Shown piece after piece: positions 32,610-41,994 of a DNA stretch of 64,000 nucleotides; positions within the stretch are counted from its first letter, which is position 1, and the number at the start of each line of letters is the position of its first letter. This stretch comes from Rachicladosporium sp. CCFEE 5018 (taxonomy: Eukaryota > Ascomycota > Dothideomycetes > Cladosporiales > Cladosporiaceae): assembly GCA_002077045.2 (NCBI GenBank), contig KZ111151.1, forward strand, positions 1,040,437-1,104,436, given 5' to 3'. The notes below the pieces were generated by a model. That model was not told the origin of the DNA, made no database searches, and saw nothing but the letters and a program-made list of their open reading frames with translations. A program made the translations under genes and the position numbers.

Positions 32610-33072
32610 GCTTTCTCTGGCTGGAAACGTTGAGAACGATATGGATGAGAAATGATTGGGTCAGAGATGACTGTATAGTGTAATAAGATTGGAAGATAGG
32701 GTATTGACACCACTCTTGGAGCTCCGGTTGCTTGGCAACATATGCAAGCTTTTAGACACATATACTGTGCGAAGTCCGATTAACTGGCGCTTGATGCCTC
32801 GACTCATGGTCACTCTATGCGCTCGTCTTGGCCTAGAGTCAATTTCCACGTCCACGAACAAAGAGACTTCGTGAAGAAATTCGACCGTCGAATGCGTACA
32901 GACACAATACTCGATACCGGACAAAGCAGGATGGACTCACAAAGAGCTCTCGACAATTGCATGGCTGCAAATGGCCACAAGCTCGTCCATTCATGCTTCG
33001 AAGCCGCCCTGCCAATCTACACACTTCTTCCCTAAGTAGACCGAATCGCACGTCAGCGCAGACACCGCAACA
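32610..33072. other. Intergenic
   Basis: 3' region of the coiled-coil gene and upstream region of the J-like-domain gene; nothing else recognised. Repeated identically at 39395-39857. Confidence 0.4.
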
Positions 33073-34626
33073 ATGTCAGACCCGACCGTGGCGAACCCGA
33101 GCGGGCAAGACTTCATACCCAGGATCTTGCCAGTTCCAGCGCCCCTCAGAGACGCCTACAACGAAGCCGAAGCCTGTTGGGATCTCAAGGACGAAGCCGA
33201 TGCCGCCCTCGCAGACGCCCAGGCCAAGTACGACAAGGCTTTAGAAGAGTATGAAGAAGCTGTCCGCGTATGGTCCGAAGCTCACGTCGAGATAGAGATG
33301 CGCGAGGAGAGGGAGTACGTGACCATGGGCGAGGATATCGCGCGCTGGAATGCCAGGCACTGGATTCCGGGTCTTATGCAGACCGAAGTCACGATGTGGC
33401 GCGCGGAGGTGGCGCTGAGGGCATCGGTGCGTGAAGTCGAAGATGCGGATCAGAGGGTGCTGGAACTGGGTAGGAAGTTTGCTTGGGCTAATGAGAGCTT
33501 CGAAAGGTGGTATCAGCCTTACCTGGAGGCCGAGCGGTGGGCGCAGCGGGGGGAGGAAAGGAGAGCGCACGAGCTGGGCATGCAGAACGAGCCGATTGAG
33601 CAGCGTGAAGAAGAATTTGAGGAGAGTGCGGCGGATCGGGAAGCTGCGCAGAGGGAGATTGATGCTAATTGGGAGAGATACGAGAGGGAGGGACCTGAGA
33701 GGGAGCGTCAATTGAAGGAGTACTTGGCAAAGTTGAAAATTGCCTTGGACCAGGGGAAAATGAGTGTTGATGAGCTCGAAGTGAGCAGTGGAGAAGAGGG
33801 GGAGGAGATGAGTGGCGATGAGGCCGACGAGATGAGTGGTGATGAGGCTGAGGAAATGAGTGTTGATGATGAGGATGAAGTGAGAGCTCGGGAGGCTGAG
33901 GCTGATCGAGCTCATCGTGCGGCCGTATGGGAGGAGTTCCAGGAGCAGTCCCGGAGGGGAAAGCAGGCTTATGAGGCGGCAGCTGCGCGGGCTAAACAGG
34001 AGGACAGGGATAAAGACGCGGCATTTCAGGCGGAATTTGGAGCAACCTGGGAGGAGCTGCAGGACAGACGAGCTGAAGCCGAGAAGAAAGCGAGGGGAGA
34101 TCATCAAGGTGGCGATCCGCCTTCTCCTCCCCCTCCCCCTCCGCCGCCTCCCCCTCGCGATCCTGGCGCGGACGCCAGGAGACGTGAACGCGAGGCAAGG
34201 AGAGCCAACTTCGCCGCTGGGTTCTACCGCGCGAACGCCGGACACCAGGACACGCCTGTCCCTGTCTCGGATCCGGTCCAGCGCTGGTACACGTACGCTC
34301 AACGTGCGCTGGCTGACTACAGTCAGCTCACGGCGTTTCCCGCTCCACCAGTCACTGGCAGGTGCTCGAGCATGGCGTGCGCGTCCAGTGGCAGGTCGCT
34401 GCAGGCATGTGAGTGCAATGTCCGCGCTGCGCTGGACAGACTGTCAGTCGACCAGCTGAGCAGAGTGAGAAGAAGCTTCCATCCTGACAGGTTCAGCGCC
34501 TGTGCGCCTGCCCTCAGGGCTCAGTTCCAGCAGATGGCGAGAGAGATCTTCGTTGTTGCGAATGTCTTGTATCGGGGACGCACGCGTCGGCCGAGCGTGT
34601 GGCAGGCGGATCCTGAAAAGAAGTGA
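33073..34626 (+). CDS. Acidic coiled-coil protein with a C-terminal J-like (HPD) segment (copy 1)
   Basis: 517 residues in one exon. Residues 20-230 are long charged helices (Glu/Arg/Ala, many Trp). Residues about 235-280 contain a tandem acidic repeat of the type EEMSGDEADEMSGDEAEEMS. A run of ten Pro (about residues 355-366) and a basic stretch follow. The C-terminal 120 residues look folded: WYTYAQRALADYSQLTAFPA, four Cys, then LSVDQLSRVRRSFHPDRFSA and FQQMAREIFVVANVLY. The HPD tripeptide at a helix start and the following helix resemble J-domain helices II-III, but helix I is not clear, so an Hsp70 partner role is only a guess. This copy differs from the one at 39858-41411 by Phe/Leu, Val/Ile and Thr/Lys near the end. 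Confidence 0.72.
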   Translation: MSDPTVANPSGQDFIPRILPVPAPLRDAYNEAEACWDLKDEADAALADAQAKYDKALEEYEEAVRVWSEAHVEIEMREEREYVTMGEDIARWNARHWIPGLMQTEVTMWRAEVALRASVREVEDADQRVLELGRKFAWANESFERWYQPYLEAERWAQRGEERRAHELGMQNEPIEQREEEFEESAADREAAQREIDANWERYEREGPERERQLKEYLAKLKIALDQGKMSVDELEVSSGEEGEEMSGDEADEMSGDEAEEMSVDDEDEVRAREAEADRAHRAAVWEEFQEQSRRGKQAYEAAAARAKQEDRDKDAAFQAEFGATWEELQDRRAEAEKKARGDHQGGDPPSPPPPPPPPPPRDPGADARRREREARRANFAAGFYRANAGHQDTPVPVSDPVQRWYTYAQRALADYSQLTAFPAPPVTGRCSSMACASSGRSLQACECNVRAALDRLSVDQLSRVRRSFHPDRFSACAPALRAQFQQMAREIFVVANVLYRGRTRRPSVWQADPEKK

Positions 34627-35210
34627 GGAGATCCGGAAGTAGATCGTTTCCTTGTGTCGTTGCTCTGTATAGAATGAATCTTGTCGCACTGACTTACAAT
34701 ACCTGATACTCGACCAGTCCACGATGTCGTGAGCGCGGCCGGTTACATGTACATATAAGCGTGCCCAAGTATTGGCCAGGCTGCAGGGCGACCGACGCCA
34801 GCAAACAGATACGCAGATGCCGCCGCCGGACTGCTCAAGGCAAGAGTGTAACTCATATCTGACTACTGAATATATTTCGTTGGTAGGTGCAATAATCGTG
34901 GAAGTATGGACTGGAGCTGAGGTGAAGTCCTTCGAGCAGACGCGCTTGCGAGGGAAGAACAATCTCCCGAAGTAGCTTGCCGAGTCCACTCCAACCGACC
35001 TCGCTCCGCGGCTCCAACACCAGCATCTTGCGCGCACGGTGACATGGGCGACAACATATCGGGAGCATTAACTGGCAAGAGGTAGTATCCTAGTTCCTTT
35101 TCCTCTCCTTCTCGTGTTCTCTCTCAAGTCAGCTACATCGCCCGCCTGTCCCTTCTCGGCCAACGAGCAGATATCCCAGGACCCCTGGAGACCTAAGCTC
35201 TCGCTACAAT
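34627..35210. other. Intergenic, thiolase promoter (copy 1)
   Basis: Upstream region of the thiolase. Carries most of the substitutions that separate the two repeat copies. CT-rich just before the start. Confidence 0.5.
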
Positions 35211-36032
35211 ATGTCCGCCCTCCAAAAAGGTACCCGCGCAATCCTCCAAAAGTCCCCCAATGATGTCGTCTTCCTCTCCGCACTGCGCACACCCGTCACA
35301 CGCGCAAAGAAAGGCGGCCTAAAAGACACATACGATCACGAGCTCCTTGCTACAGTCCTTCGCGCGACCCTAGCAGCAACTCCAAACCTCGACCCCTCCG
35401 CGATCCAGGATGTCCACATCGGTACAGTGCTGTCAGAACTGGGAGGGAGCAAGGCAGGCCGCATGGCATCCCTCCATGCCGGAATCCCAGACACAGCAGC
35501 ATTCCAGACCGTGAACAGAGCTTGTTCGTCTGGCCTTTCGGCGATCACTGGAGTGGCACACGCGATCGCAACGGGGACGATAGATGTCGGTATTGGAGGC
35601 GGGATGGAGAGCATGACGAGGAATTACGGGAGCAGGGCTATACCCACGCAACTCTGGGAGGGACTGAAAGAGAGTCCGAATCAAGATGCGAGGGACTGCA
35701 TCATGAGCATGGGAATCACAGCTGAGAATGTCGCGGAGCGATATGGCGTCAATCGGGCAGACCAAGACGCTTTTGCGGCACGGTCACACCAGAAAGCTGC
35801 AAAGGCGAGGAAAGATGGGTTGTTCAAGGGCGAGATTGTACCCGTGACTACGAAGACGGTATTGGATCCTGAGAAGCCGGACGTGACGGAAGAGGTTACG
35901 ATATCTGAGGACGATGGCATAAGGCCGACCAGCACGCCGGAGAGCTTAGCGAAGATGAAGCCTGCTTTCAAGCCTGATGGCGGCTCTACGGCGGGAAACA
36001 GTAGCCAGGTGAGCGATGGCGCAGCTGCAGCG
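35211..36032 (+). CDS. Thiolase, 5' part only (copy 1, cut by the gap)
   Basis: The first 274 residues of the same thiolase that is complete at 41995-43233, with identical protein sequence up to the N gap. It contains the loading Cys (NRACSSGLSAI) but lacks the C-terminal His and Cys of the active site. The apparent continuation after the Ns reads antisense LRR-gene sequence and is not real protein. This is not a genuine truncated gene if the repeat is an assembly overlap. Confidence 0.9.
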
Positions 36033-36132
36033 NNNNNNNNNNNNNNNNNNNNNNNNNNNNNNNNNNNNNNNNNNNNNNNNNNNNNNNNNNNNNNNNNNNN
36101 NNNNNNNNNNNNNNNNNNNNNNNNNNNNNNNN
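36033..36132. other. Assembly gap of 100 N
   Basis: A run of exactly 100 Ns, the conventional size for a gap of unknown length. Sequence on each side belongs to the same 6.7-kb repeat. Confidence 0.99.
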
Positions 36133-37507
36133 TTGTCGGCTGCAATGAGCTTGGTCAAGTCCACGACTTCAGCCCAATTGACCTTTGCATCTTCCATGCT
36201 CTTGGGATCGAACATGTGCATCACTTCGTCAGGAATAGTCTTGAGACTCATTGCCGCTATGTTGAGCTTGCCCGTCATGCGTGCTCCGTTGATACGATTA
36301 CGGAGCATATGCTTTTCATCCTTCGGCGCATTGAAAGGATTCAACTCAAGTTCGGAATCTTGTGCGCCATGAAAGTCATTACTCGCCCCTCCGACACCAT
36401 CCTGCAGGGATGGATCTGCGTGCCTCCGCGCTGCTGCCTTCGCGGCTGCAATGTGTTGTCGAAGTGCGGCAGACGACTTTGCAGCATCTGCAGACTTACT
36501 GCTTACCTCGTCCGAGTGCACTGCCGGCTGTTTCATTACTGTTCGAGATGGCAGTGGCCGCGATGATTTCTCAGGGGGTGCAACACATTGCCAAGACCAG
36601 GCCTAGGCTTCGCTGGACGAGCCGATAACGTCTTGCTTTTCTGTAATACAGGCTTCGATGGTGAGGAGGGTCCGGTACGTGGCATCGGCGGTGCTTGCGA
36701 CAATTGCAGTGAGCCACTGACGGCTCGTCGCCCGCCATTTGGCGTGAAGCCGAAACCGCTTATCGAAGTTCGAGAAGCTGACTTGGCACTGGCGGGCGCT
36801 TTCCTCAAAGTCGATGCAGCAGGAGGCTTGACAGCCCTTCCGTCACTCGTACTTGGTCTGCTACTGTTACCGCTAGTACGGCTCATGGCAGAGCCCGGAC
36901 GCGGCGGAGGACCCATTGGACTTTCGATGGAGAAGAAGCTCGACCGTCGTCGTTCTTTCGGTGTCGTCGGTAGTGTTTGAAGGCTCTCGATGGTGCGATC
37001 CGACAAAGAAGGCCTCGATGGCTTTCTCTGCCGTGGCGTTGGCGGTGCTGGGGTTGGCTCGAGATACTCCTCGGACTCATGCTCGCTGAAACCTTGTCGA
37101 GAAGCTGCTCGAAAGCCATTTAGAGAGCCTAGCTGGTCTGCATGTTCTTCGACCTCGTGGGTAGTAGCAGGCGGTGGCCGTCGTGAAGGTGTTTGCAATT
37201 TCGACGTTGGTCCGGTTGCTGCTCGAGGTGCAAGCATAGACAGTGGCCGAGCGGATCGGCTTGTCACAGCCGCAGCCTGAGGTTCGGTTTTTGTCGATGG
37301 GCGAATAGAACTCGATGGCTTGGCCAGCGATCTCAAGGTACCGGGCGGAGCATTTGCGGTTGTACGACTGTCAGCCGTCGAGACATCGTCAGTCGACGTT
37401 ACCGGAGGGATCACCGACTTCCTTGTCAAAGCCGGCAGTCTGGTCGGTAGTCTCGTAGCTGGGCGAGGGAGTAAAGAGACCTTGGTTCCTTCTCGGCCTT
37501 GGTCCAT
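36133..37507 (-). CDS. LRR protein, 5' part only (copy 2, cut by the gap)
   Basis: Identical to the first 430 or so residues of the LRR gene at 27682-30722: disordered N-terminal part 37507-36598, the same frame change (candidate intron 36539-36597), and the beginning of the second part down to the gap. The LRRs themselves are mostly missing. Confidence 0.88.
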
Positions 37508-37930
37508 TGTGCGTAGAGTCAGAACTTGACGCCGAACCTAGTTGACTGATTGCGCTCAGACGCTCACAGCCGCGTCGATCAATCGGGAACGCTCGGTGCA
37601 TGTCCCAGTATGTACCTACTTCGACCCCCCAACATCGGCGTTGCTGTCGGCACGCGCGTAGGGTTCGGGCCTTGCCGTAATCGCTTGCATGACAGGCGCG
37701 AATGCACGTGTCGCGCTTTCCATGGTTGCCGAGTAACAACCAGCCACCAATTTGACGTCTGTGCATGTTGCCAACCCCCACCTTGTCGCAACCATTCGGC
37801 CCTTGCTTTGCGACCTCACAGGCAAACACCTCGCGCCTCGCTACATCCATATTACTCGCTATCGTGGTCGCGTAAACTTGCGGACTGTACCAAATTGCTC
37901 CCACACGCACGGCGATCCAGCGCCAGCAAC
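37508..37930. other. Divergent promoter region (copy 2)
   Basis: Same as 30723-31145, no differences seen. Confidence 0.45.
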
Positions 37931-39394
37931 ATGGATTTCCAGGGCTCACTCACCGATATGGCCTGGACCGCAGCAGATGCACTCATCACACCGCAACCTA
38001 GCCATGCAGTCCTGCCGGGGGACGACGATGTGTCCACAATAGCAAAGGTGCAAGCCGATCGCGTCAATACTGCGACACATGGAGGCTTGACACCGCCCCC
38101 ATCAACCCAGGTTCCAACCAACATCCATGCCAAGTCTCGCACCCCGACGCCGACATACTCACATATCTCCACTCCGCCGCCCACTGTCGATGTGTCGAGC
38201 CAAGCGAGCAATGCTCGACTTGGCAATGGAACCGCACGCACCATGACAAACGAGCAGATCGAGGGTGCATCCGCTGAGGAGCTCAAGACGAAGGTGTCCG
38301 AGCTGCAAGCGGCGTACCAGGAAGCCAAGATGTCTGCTGCACACTATCAGTTGCAGTACCAGATGCTAGCACAGGAGACTGCAGCTGCGGTCGAACGCAT
38401 GGGAGTGGAGGCCCGCATGGCCGAGTACGAGAGCAAAGTCATCCAGGTTGCGGAACAGACGAGGAGAGCTGTTGGCAGTGCACAGCCGGCTCGCCCACAG
38501 GATGGCACGATTCCGGTGCAAAAGGACTTGTATCAGCGCATGTGCCTTCAGATCCAGCACTTGAACGAACGCAATACTCACCTCGAGTCCGAGCAGCGCG
38601 TTCAGGCCAAGACTGTGGCACGGCAGGAAGACGAGATCGCCAGTCTTTCCGACAGGGTGATTCTAATGCGCGACCGTATCCGCGAGAATCGCGAGCATCA
38701 GACCCGTCATCGCCTCGGGACAGACAGCAGGCAGGTGACTGCTACCCCTCGCTCGGTCTACAGCACGCCTCGTCGGCCAGTTGACCAAGCTCAACCATTC
38801 GCTGCCCTACTACAAGCATCCGAGATGGCCAGCCAGGAGGCATCGACTGGACGCTCCACCGTTAAGCGTGGCAGCCACACTCGCAACGTGCACTCCATGT
38901 CCAGCCTACCGGCGACGCCAAGCCGCGCGACAAAGCAACCACCTCTCTTTCAAACGCCCAGCGGCCGCCAGCAATCCATGAAAGTCCCAGCCACAGCACC
39001 AGTCCACAGAACACTCTACGCTCAGCAACCAATCATCCCGCACACCACTGGCCCGCAATCCGAAGGCACAGTCTCGGCCTCCGACAACGACGATTCAGAA
39101 GCCGAAACCGAGATCCTTGAACCAGACGCCATCACCGAGTCTCAAGCTACTCGTGTGGCATCACAAATGCTGAGATCAAGTCAGGAGATGCAGCAGCGTG
39201 ACATGAACGTAGATGATGGCACGACGGGGAGACAGGGCACAAAGACGAGTAATGTACGGCAGACGAAGCTGTTTGGTCAGGTGAGAAAACCTGGGATTGT
39301 GAGGGCTGGGGCTGACGAGGAGGAGAGGCCTGTGAAGAGGCGAGGGAGGGTTGGTGAGGGTGTTGGGTTGGGTATTGCCGGGCTGAGAGGGTAG
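37931..39394 (+). CDS. Coiled-coil protein of unknown function (copy 2)
   Basis: Encodes the same 487 residues as 31146-32609 with no differences that I can see. See that entry for domains. Probably the same locus represented twice. Confidence 0.72.
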   Translation: MDFQGSLTDMAWTAADALITPQPSHAVLPGDDDVSTIAKVQADRVNTATHGGLTPPPSTQVPTNIHAKSRTPTPTYSHISTPPPTVDVSSQASNARLGNGTARTMTNEQIEGASAEELKTKVSELQAAYQEAKMSAAHYQLQYQMLAQETAAAVERMGVEARMAEYESKVIQVAEQTRRAVGSAQPARPQDGTIPVQKDLYQRMCLQIQHLNERNTHLESEQRVQAKTVARQEDEIASLSDRVILMRDRIRENREHQTRHRLGTDSRQVTATPRSVYSTPRRPVDQAQPFAALLQASEMASQEASTGRSTVKRGSHTRNVHSMSSLPATPSRATKQPPLFQTPSGRQQSMKVPATAPVHRTLYAQQPIIPHTTGPQSEGTVSASDNDDSEAETEILEPDAITESQATRVASQMLRSSQEMQQRDMNVDDGTTGRQGTKTSNVRQTKLFGQVRKPGIVRAGADEEERPVKRRGRVGEGVGLGIAGLRG

Positions 39395-39857
39395 GCTTTC
39401 TCTGGCTGGAAACGTTGAGAACGATATGGATGAGAAATGATTGGGTCAGAGATGACTGTATAGTGTAATAAGATTGGAAGATAGGGTATTGACACCACTC
39501 TTGGAGCTCCGGTTGCTTGGCAACATATGCAAGCTTTTAGACACATATACTGTGCGAAGTCCGATTAACTGGCGCTTGATGCCTCGACTCATGGTCACTC
39601 TATGCGCTCGTCTTGGCCTAGAGTCAATTTCCACGTCCACGAACAAAGAGACTTCGTGAAGAAATTCGACCGTCGAATGCGTACAGACACAATACTCGAT
39701 ACCGGACAAAGCAGGATGGACTCACAAAGAGCTCTCGACAATTGCATGGCTGCAAATGGCCACAAGCTCGTCCATTCATGCTTCGAAGCCGCCCTGCCAA
39801 TCTACACACTTCTTCCCTAAGTAGACCGAATCGCACGTCAGCGCAGACACCGCAACA
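39395..39857. other. Intergenic (copy 2)
   Basis: Same as 32610-33072. Confidence 0.4.
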
Positions 39858-41411
39858 ATGTCAGACCCGACCGTGGCGAACCCGAGCGGGCAAGACTTCA
39901 TACCCAGGATCTTGCCAGTTCCAGCGCCCCTCAGAGACGCCTACAACGAAGCCGAAGCCTGTTGGGATCTCAAGGACGAAGCCGATGCCGCCCTCGCAGA
40001 CGCCCAGGCCAAGTACGACAAGGCTTTAGAAGAGTATGAAGAAGCTGTCCGCGTATGGTCCGAAGCTCACGTCGAGATAGAGATGCGCGAGGAGAGGGAG
40101 TACGTGACCATGGGCGAGGATATCGCGCGCTGGAATGCCAGGCACTGGATTCCGGGTCTTATGCAGACCGAAGTCACGATGTGGCGCGCGGAGGTGGCGC
40201 TGAGGGCATCGGTGCGTGAAGTCGAAGATGCGGATCAGAGGGTGCTGGAACTGGGTAGGAAGTTTGCTTGGGCTAATGAGAGCTTCGAAAGGTGGTATCA
40301 GCCTTACCTGGAGGCCGAGCGGTGGGCGCAGCGGGGGGAGGAAAGGAGAGCGCACGAGCTGGGCATGCAGAACGAGCCGATTGAGCAGCGTGAAGAAGAA
40401 TTTGAGGAGAGTGCGGCGGATCGGGAAGCTGCGCAGAGGGAGATTGATGCTAATTGGGAGAGATACGAGAGGGAGGGACCTGAGAGGGAGCGTCAATTGA
40501 AGGAGTACTTGGCAAAGTTGAAAATTGCCTTGGACCAGGGGAAAATGAGTGTTGATGAGCTCGAAGTGAGCAGTGGAGAAGAGGGGGAGGAGATGAGTGG
40601 CGATGAGGCCGACGAGATGAGTGGTGATGAGGCTGAGGAAATGAGTGTTGATGATGAGGATGAAGTGAGAGCTCGGGAGGCTGAGGCTGATCGAGCTCAT
40701 CGTGCGGCCGTATGGGAGGAGTTCCAGGAGCAGTCCCGGAGGGGAAAGCAGGCTTATGAGGCGGCAGCTGCGCGGGCTAAACAGGAGGACAGGGATAAAG
40801 ACGCGGCATTTCAGGCGGAATTTGGAGCAACCTGGGAGGAGCTGCAGGACAGACGAGCTGAAGCCGAGAAGAAAGCGAGGGGAGATCATCAAGGTGGCGA
40901 TCCGCCTTCTCCTCCCCCTCCCCCTCCGCCGCCTCCCCCTCGCGATCCTGGCGCGGACGCCAGGAGACGTGAACGCGAGGCAAGGAGAGCCAACTTCGCC
41001 GCTGGGTTCTACCGCGCGAACGCCGGACACCAGGACACGCCTGTCCCTGTCTCGGATCCGGTCCAGCGCTGGTACACGTACGCTCAACGTGCGCTGGCTG
41101 ACTACAGTCAGCTCACGGCGTTTCCCGCTCCACCAGTCACTGGCAGGTGCTCGAGCATGGCGTGCGCGTCCAGTGGCAGGTCGCTGCAGGCATGTGAGTG
41201 CAATGTCCGCGCTGCGCTGGACAGACTGTCAGTCGACCAGCTGAGCAGAGTGAGAAGAAGCTTCCATCCTGACAGGTTCAGCGCCTGTGCGCCTGCCCTC
41301 AGGGCTCAGTTCCAGCAGATGGCGAGAGAGATCCTCGTTGTCGCGAATATCTTGTATCGGGGACGCAAGCGTCGGCCGAGCGTGTGGCAGGCGGATCCTG
41401 AAAAGAAGTGA
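39858..41411 (+). CDS. Acidic coiled-coil protein with a C-terminal J-like (HPD) segment (copy 2)
   Basis: 517 residues, as 33073-34626, except for three conservative to moderate changes near the C-terminus: REIL for REIF, ANIL for ANVL, and GRKRR for GRTRR. The changes leave the HPD segment and helix pattern intact, so both versions look functional. This is what two alleles or two haplotypes would look like. Confidence 0.72.
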   Translation: MSDPTVANPSGQDFIPRILPVPAPLRDAYNEAEACWDLKDEADAALADAQAKYDKALEEYEEAVRVWSEAHVEIEMREEREYVTMGEDIARWNARHWIPGLMQTEVTMWRAEVALRASVREVEDADQRVLELGRKFAWANESFERWYQPYLEAERWAQRGEERRAHELGMQNEPIEQREEEFEESAADREAAQREIDANWERYEREGPERERQLKEYLAKLKIALDQGKMSVDELEVSSGEEGEEMSGDEADEMSGDEAEEMSVDDEDEVRAREAEADRAHRAAVWEEFQEQSRRGKQAYEAAAARAKQEDRDKDAAFQAEFGATWEELQDRRAEAEKKARGDHQGGDPPSPPPPPPPPPPRDPGADARRREREARRANFAAGFYRANAGHQDTPVPVSDPVQRWYTYAQRALADYSQLTAFPAPPVTGRCSSMACASSGRSLQACECNVRAALDRLSVDQLSRVRRSFHPDRFSACAPALRAQFQQMAREILVVANILYRGRKRRPSVWQADPEKK

Positions 41412-41994
41412 GGAGATCCAGAAGTAGATCGTTTCCTTGTGTCGTTGCTCTGTATAGAATGAATCTTGTCGCACTGACTTACAATACCTGATACTCGACC
41501 AGTCCACGATGTCGTGAGCGCGGCCGGTTACATGTACATATAAGCGTGCCCAAGTATTGGCCAGGCTGCAGGGCGACCAACGCCAGCAAACAGATACGCA
41601 GATGCCGCCGCCGGACTGCTCAAGGCAAGAGTGTAACTCATATCTGACTACTGAATATATTTCGTTGGTAGGTGCAATAATCGTGGAAGTATGGACTGGA
41701 GCTGAGGTGAAGTCCTTCGAGCAGACGCGCTAGCGAGGGAAGAACAATCTCCCGAAGTAGCTTGCCGAGTCCACTCCAACCGACCTCGCTCCGCAGCTCC
41801 AACACCAGCATCTTGCGCGCACGGTGACATGGGCGACAACATATCGGGAGCATTAACTGGCAAGAGGTAGTATCCTAGTTCCTTTTCCTCTCCTTCTCGT
41901 GTTCTCTCTCAAGTCAGCTACATCGCCCGCCTGTCCCTTCTCGGCCAACGAGCAGATATCCCAGACCCCCAGAGACCTAAGCTCTCGCTACAAG
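41412..41994. other. Intergenic, thiolase promoter (copy 2)
   Basis: Counterpart of 34627-35210 with several substitutions and one single-base deletion. In this copy the frame is open upstream of the thiolase ATG to 41899, but the extra residues have no thiolase character. Confidence 0.5.

Larger units (their letters stand above)
29348..36032. repeat. First copy of a 6.7-kb direct repeat, ending exactly at the N gap
   Basis: It is matched base for base by 36133-42816 (offset 6785, then 6784 after a one-base indel at about 35180). The only differences I see lie between 34549 and 35210. It ends at the first N. Best explained as the end of one contig that overlaps the start of the next. Confidence 0.95.

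Noticed and set aside
33241..34302. 353-codon minus-strand frame antisense to the acidic coiled-coil gene (and its copy at 40026-41087)
   Set aside because: Leu/Ser/Arg-rich mirror of a Glu/Ala-rich gene; a shadow frame without domains.
41899..41994. Upstream extension of the thiolase in copy 2
   Set aside because: Opened only by a one-base difference from copy 1. The extra residues have no thiolase or targeting character.
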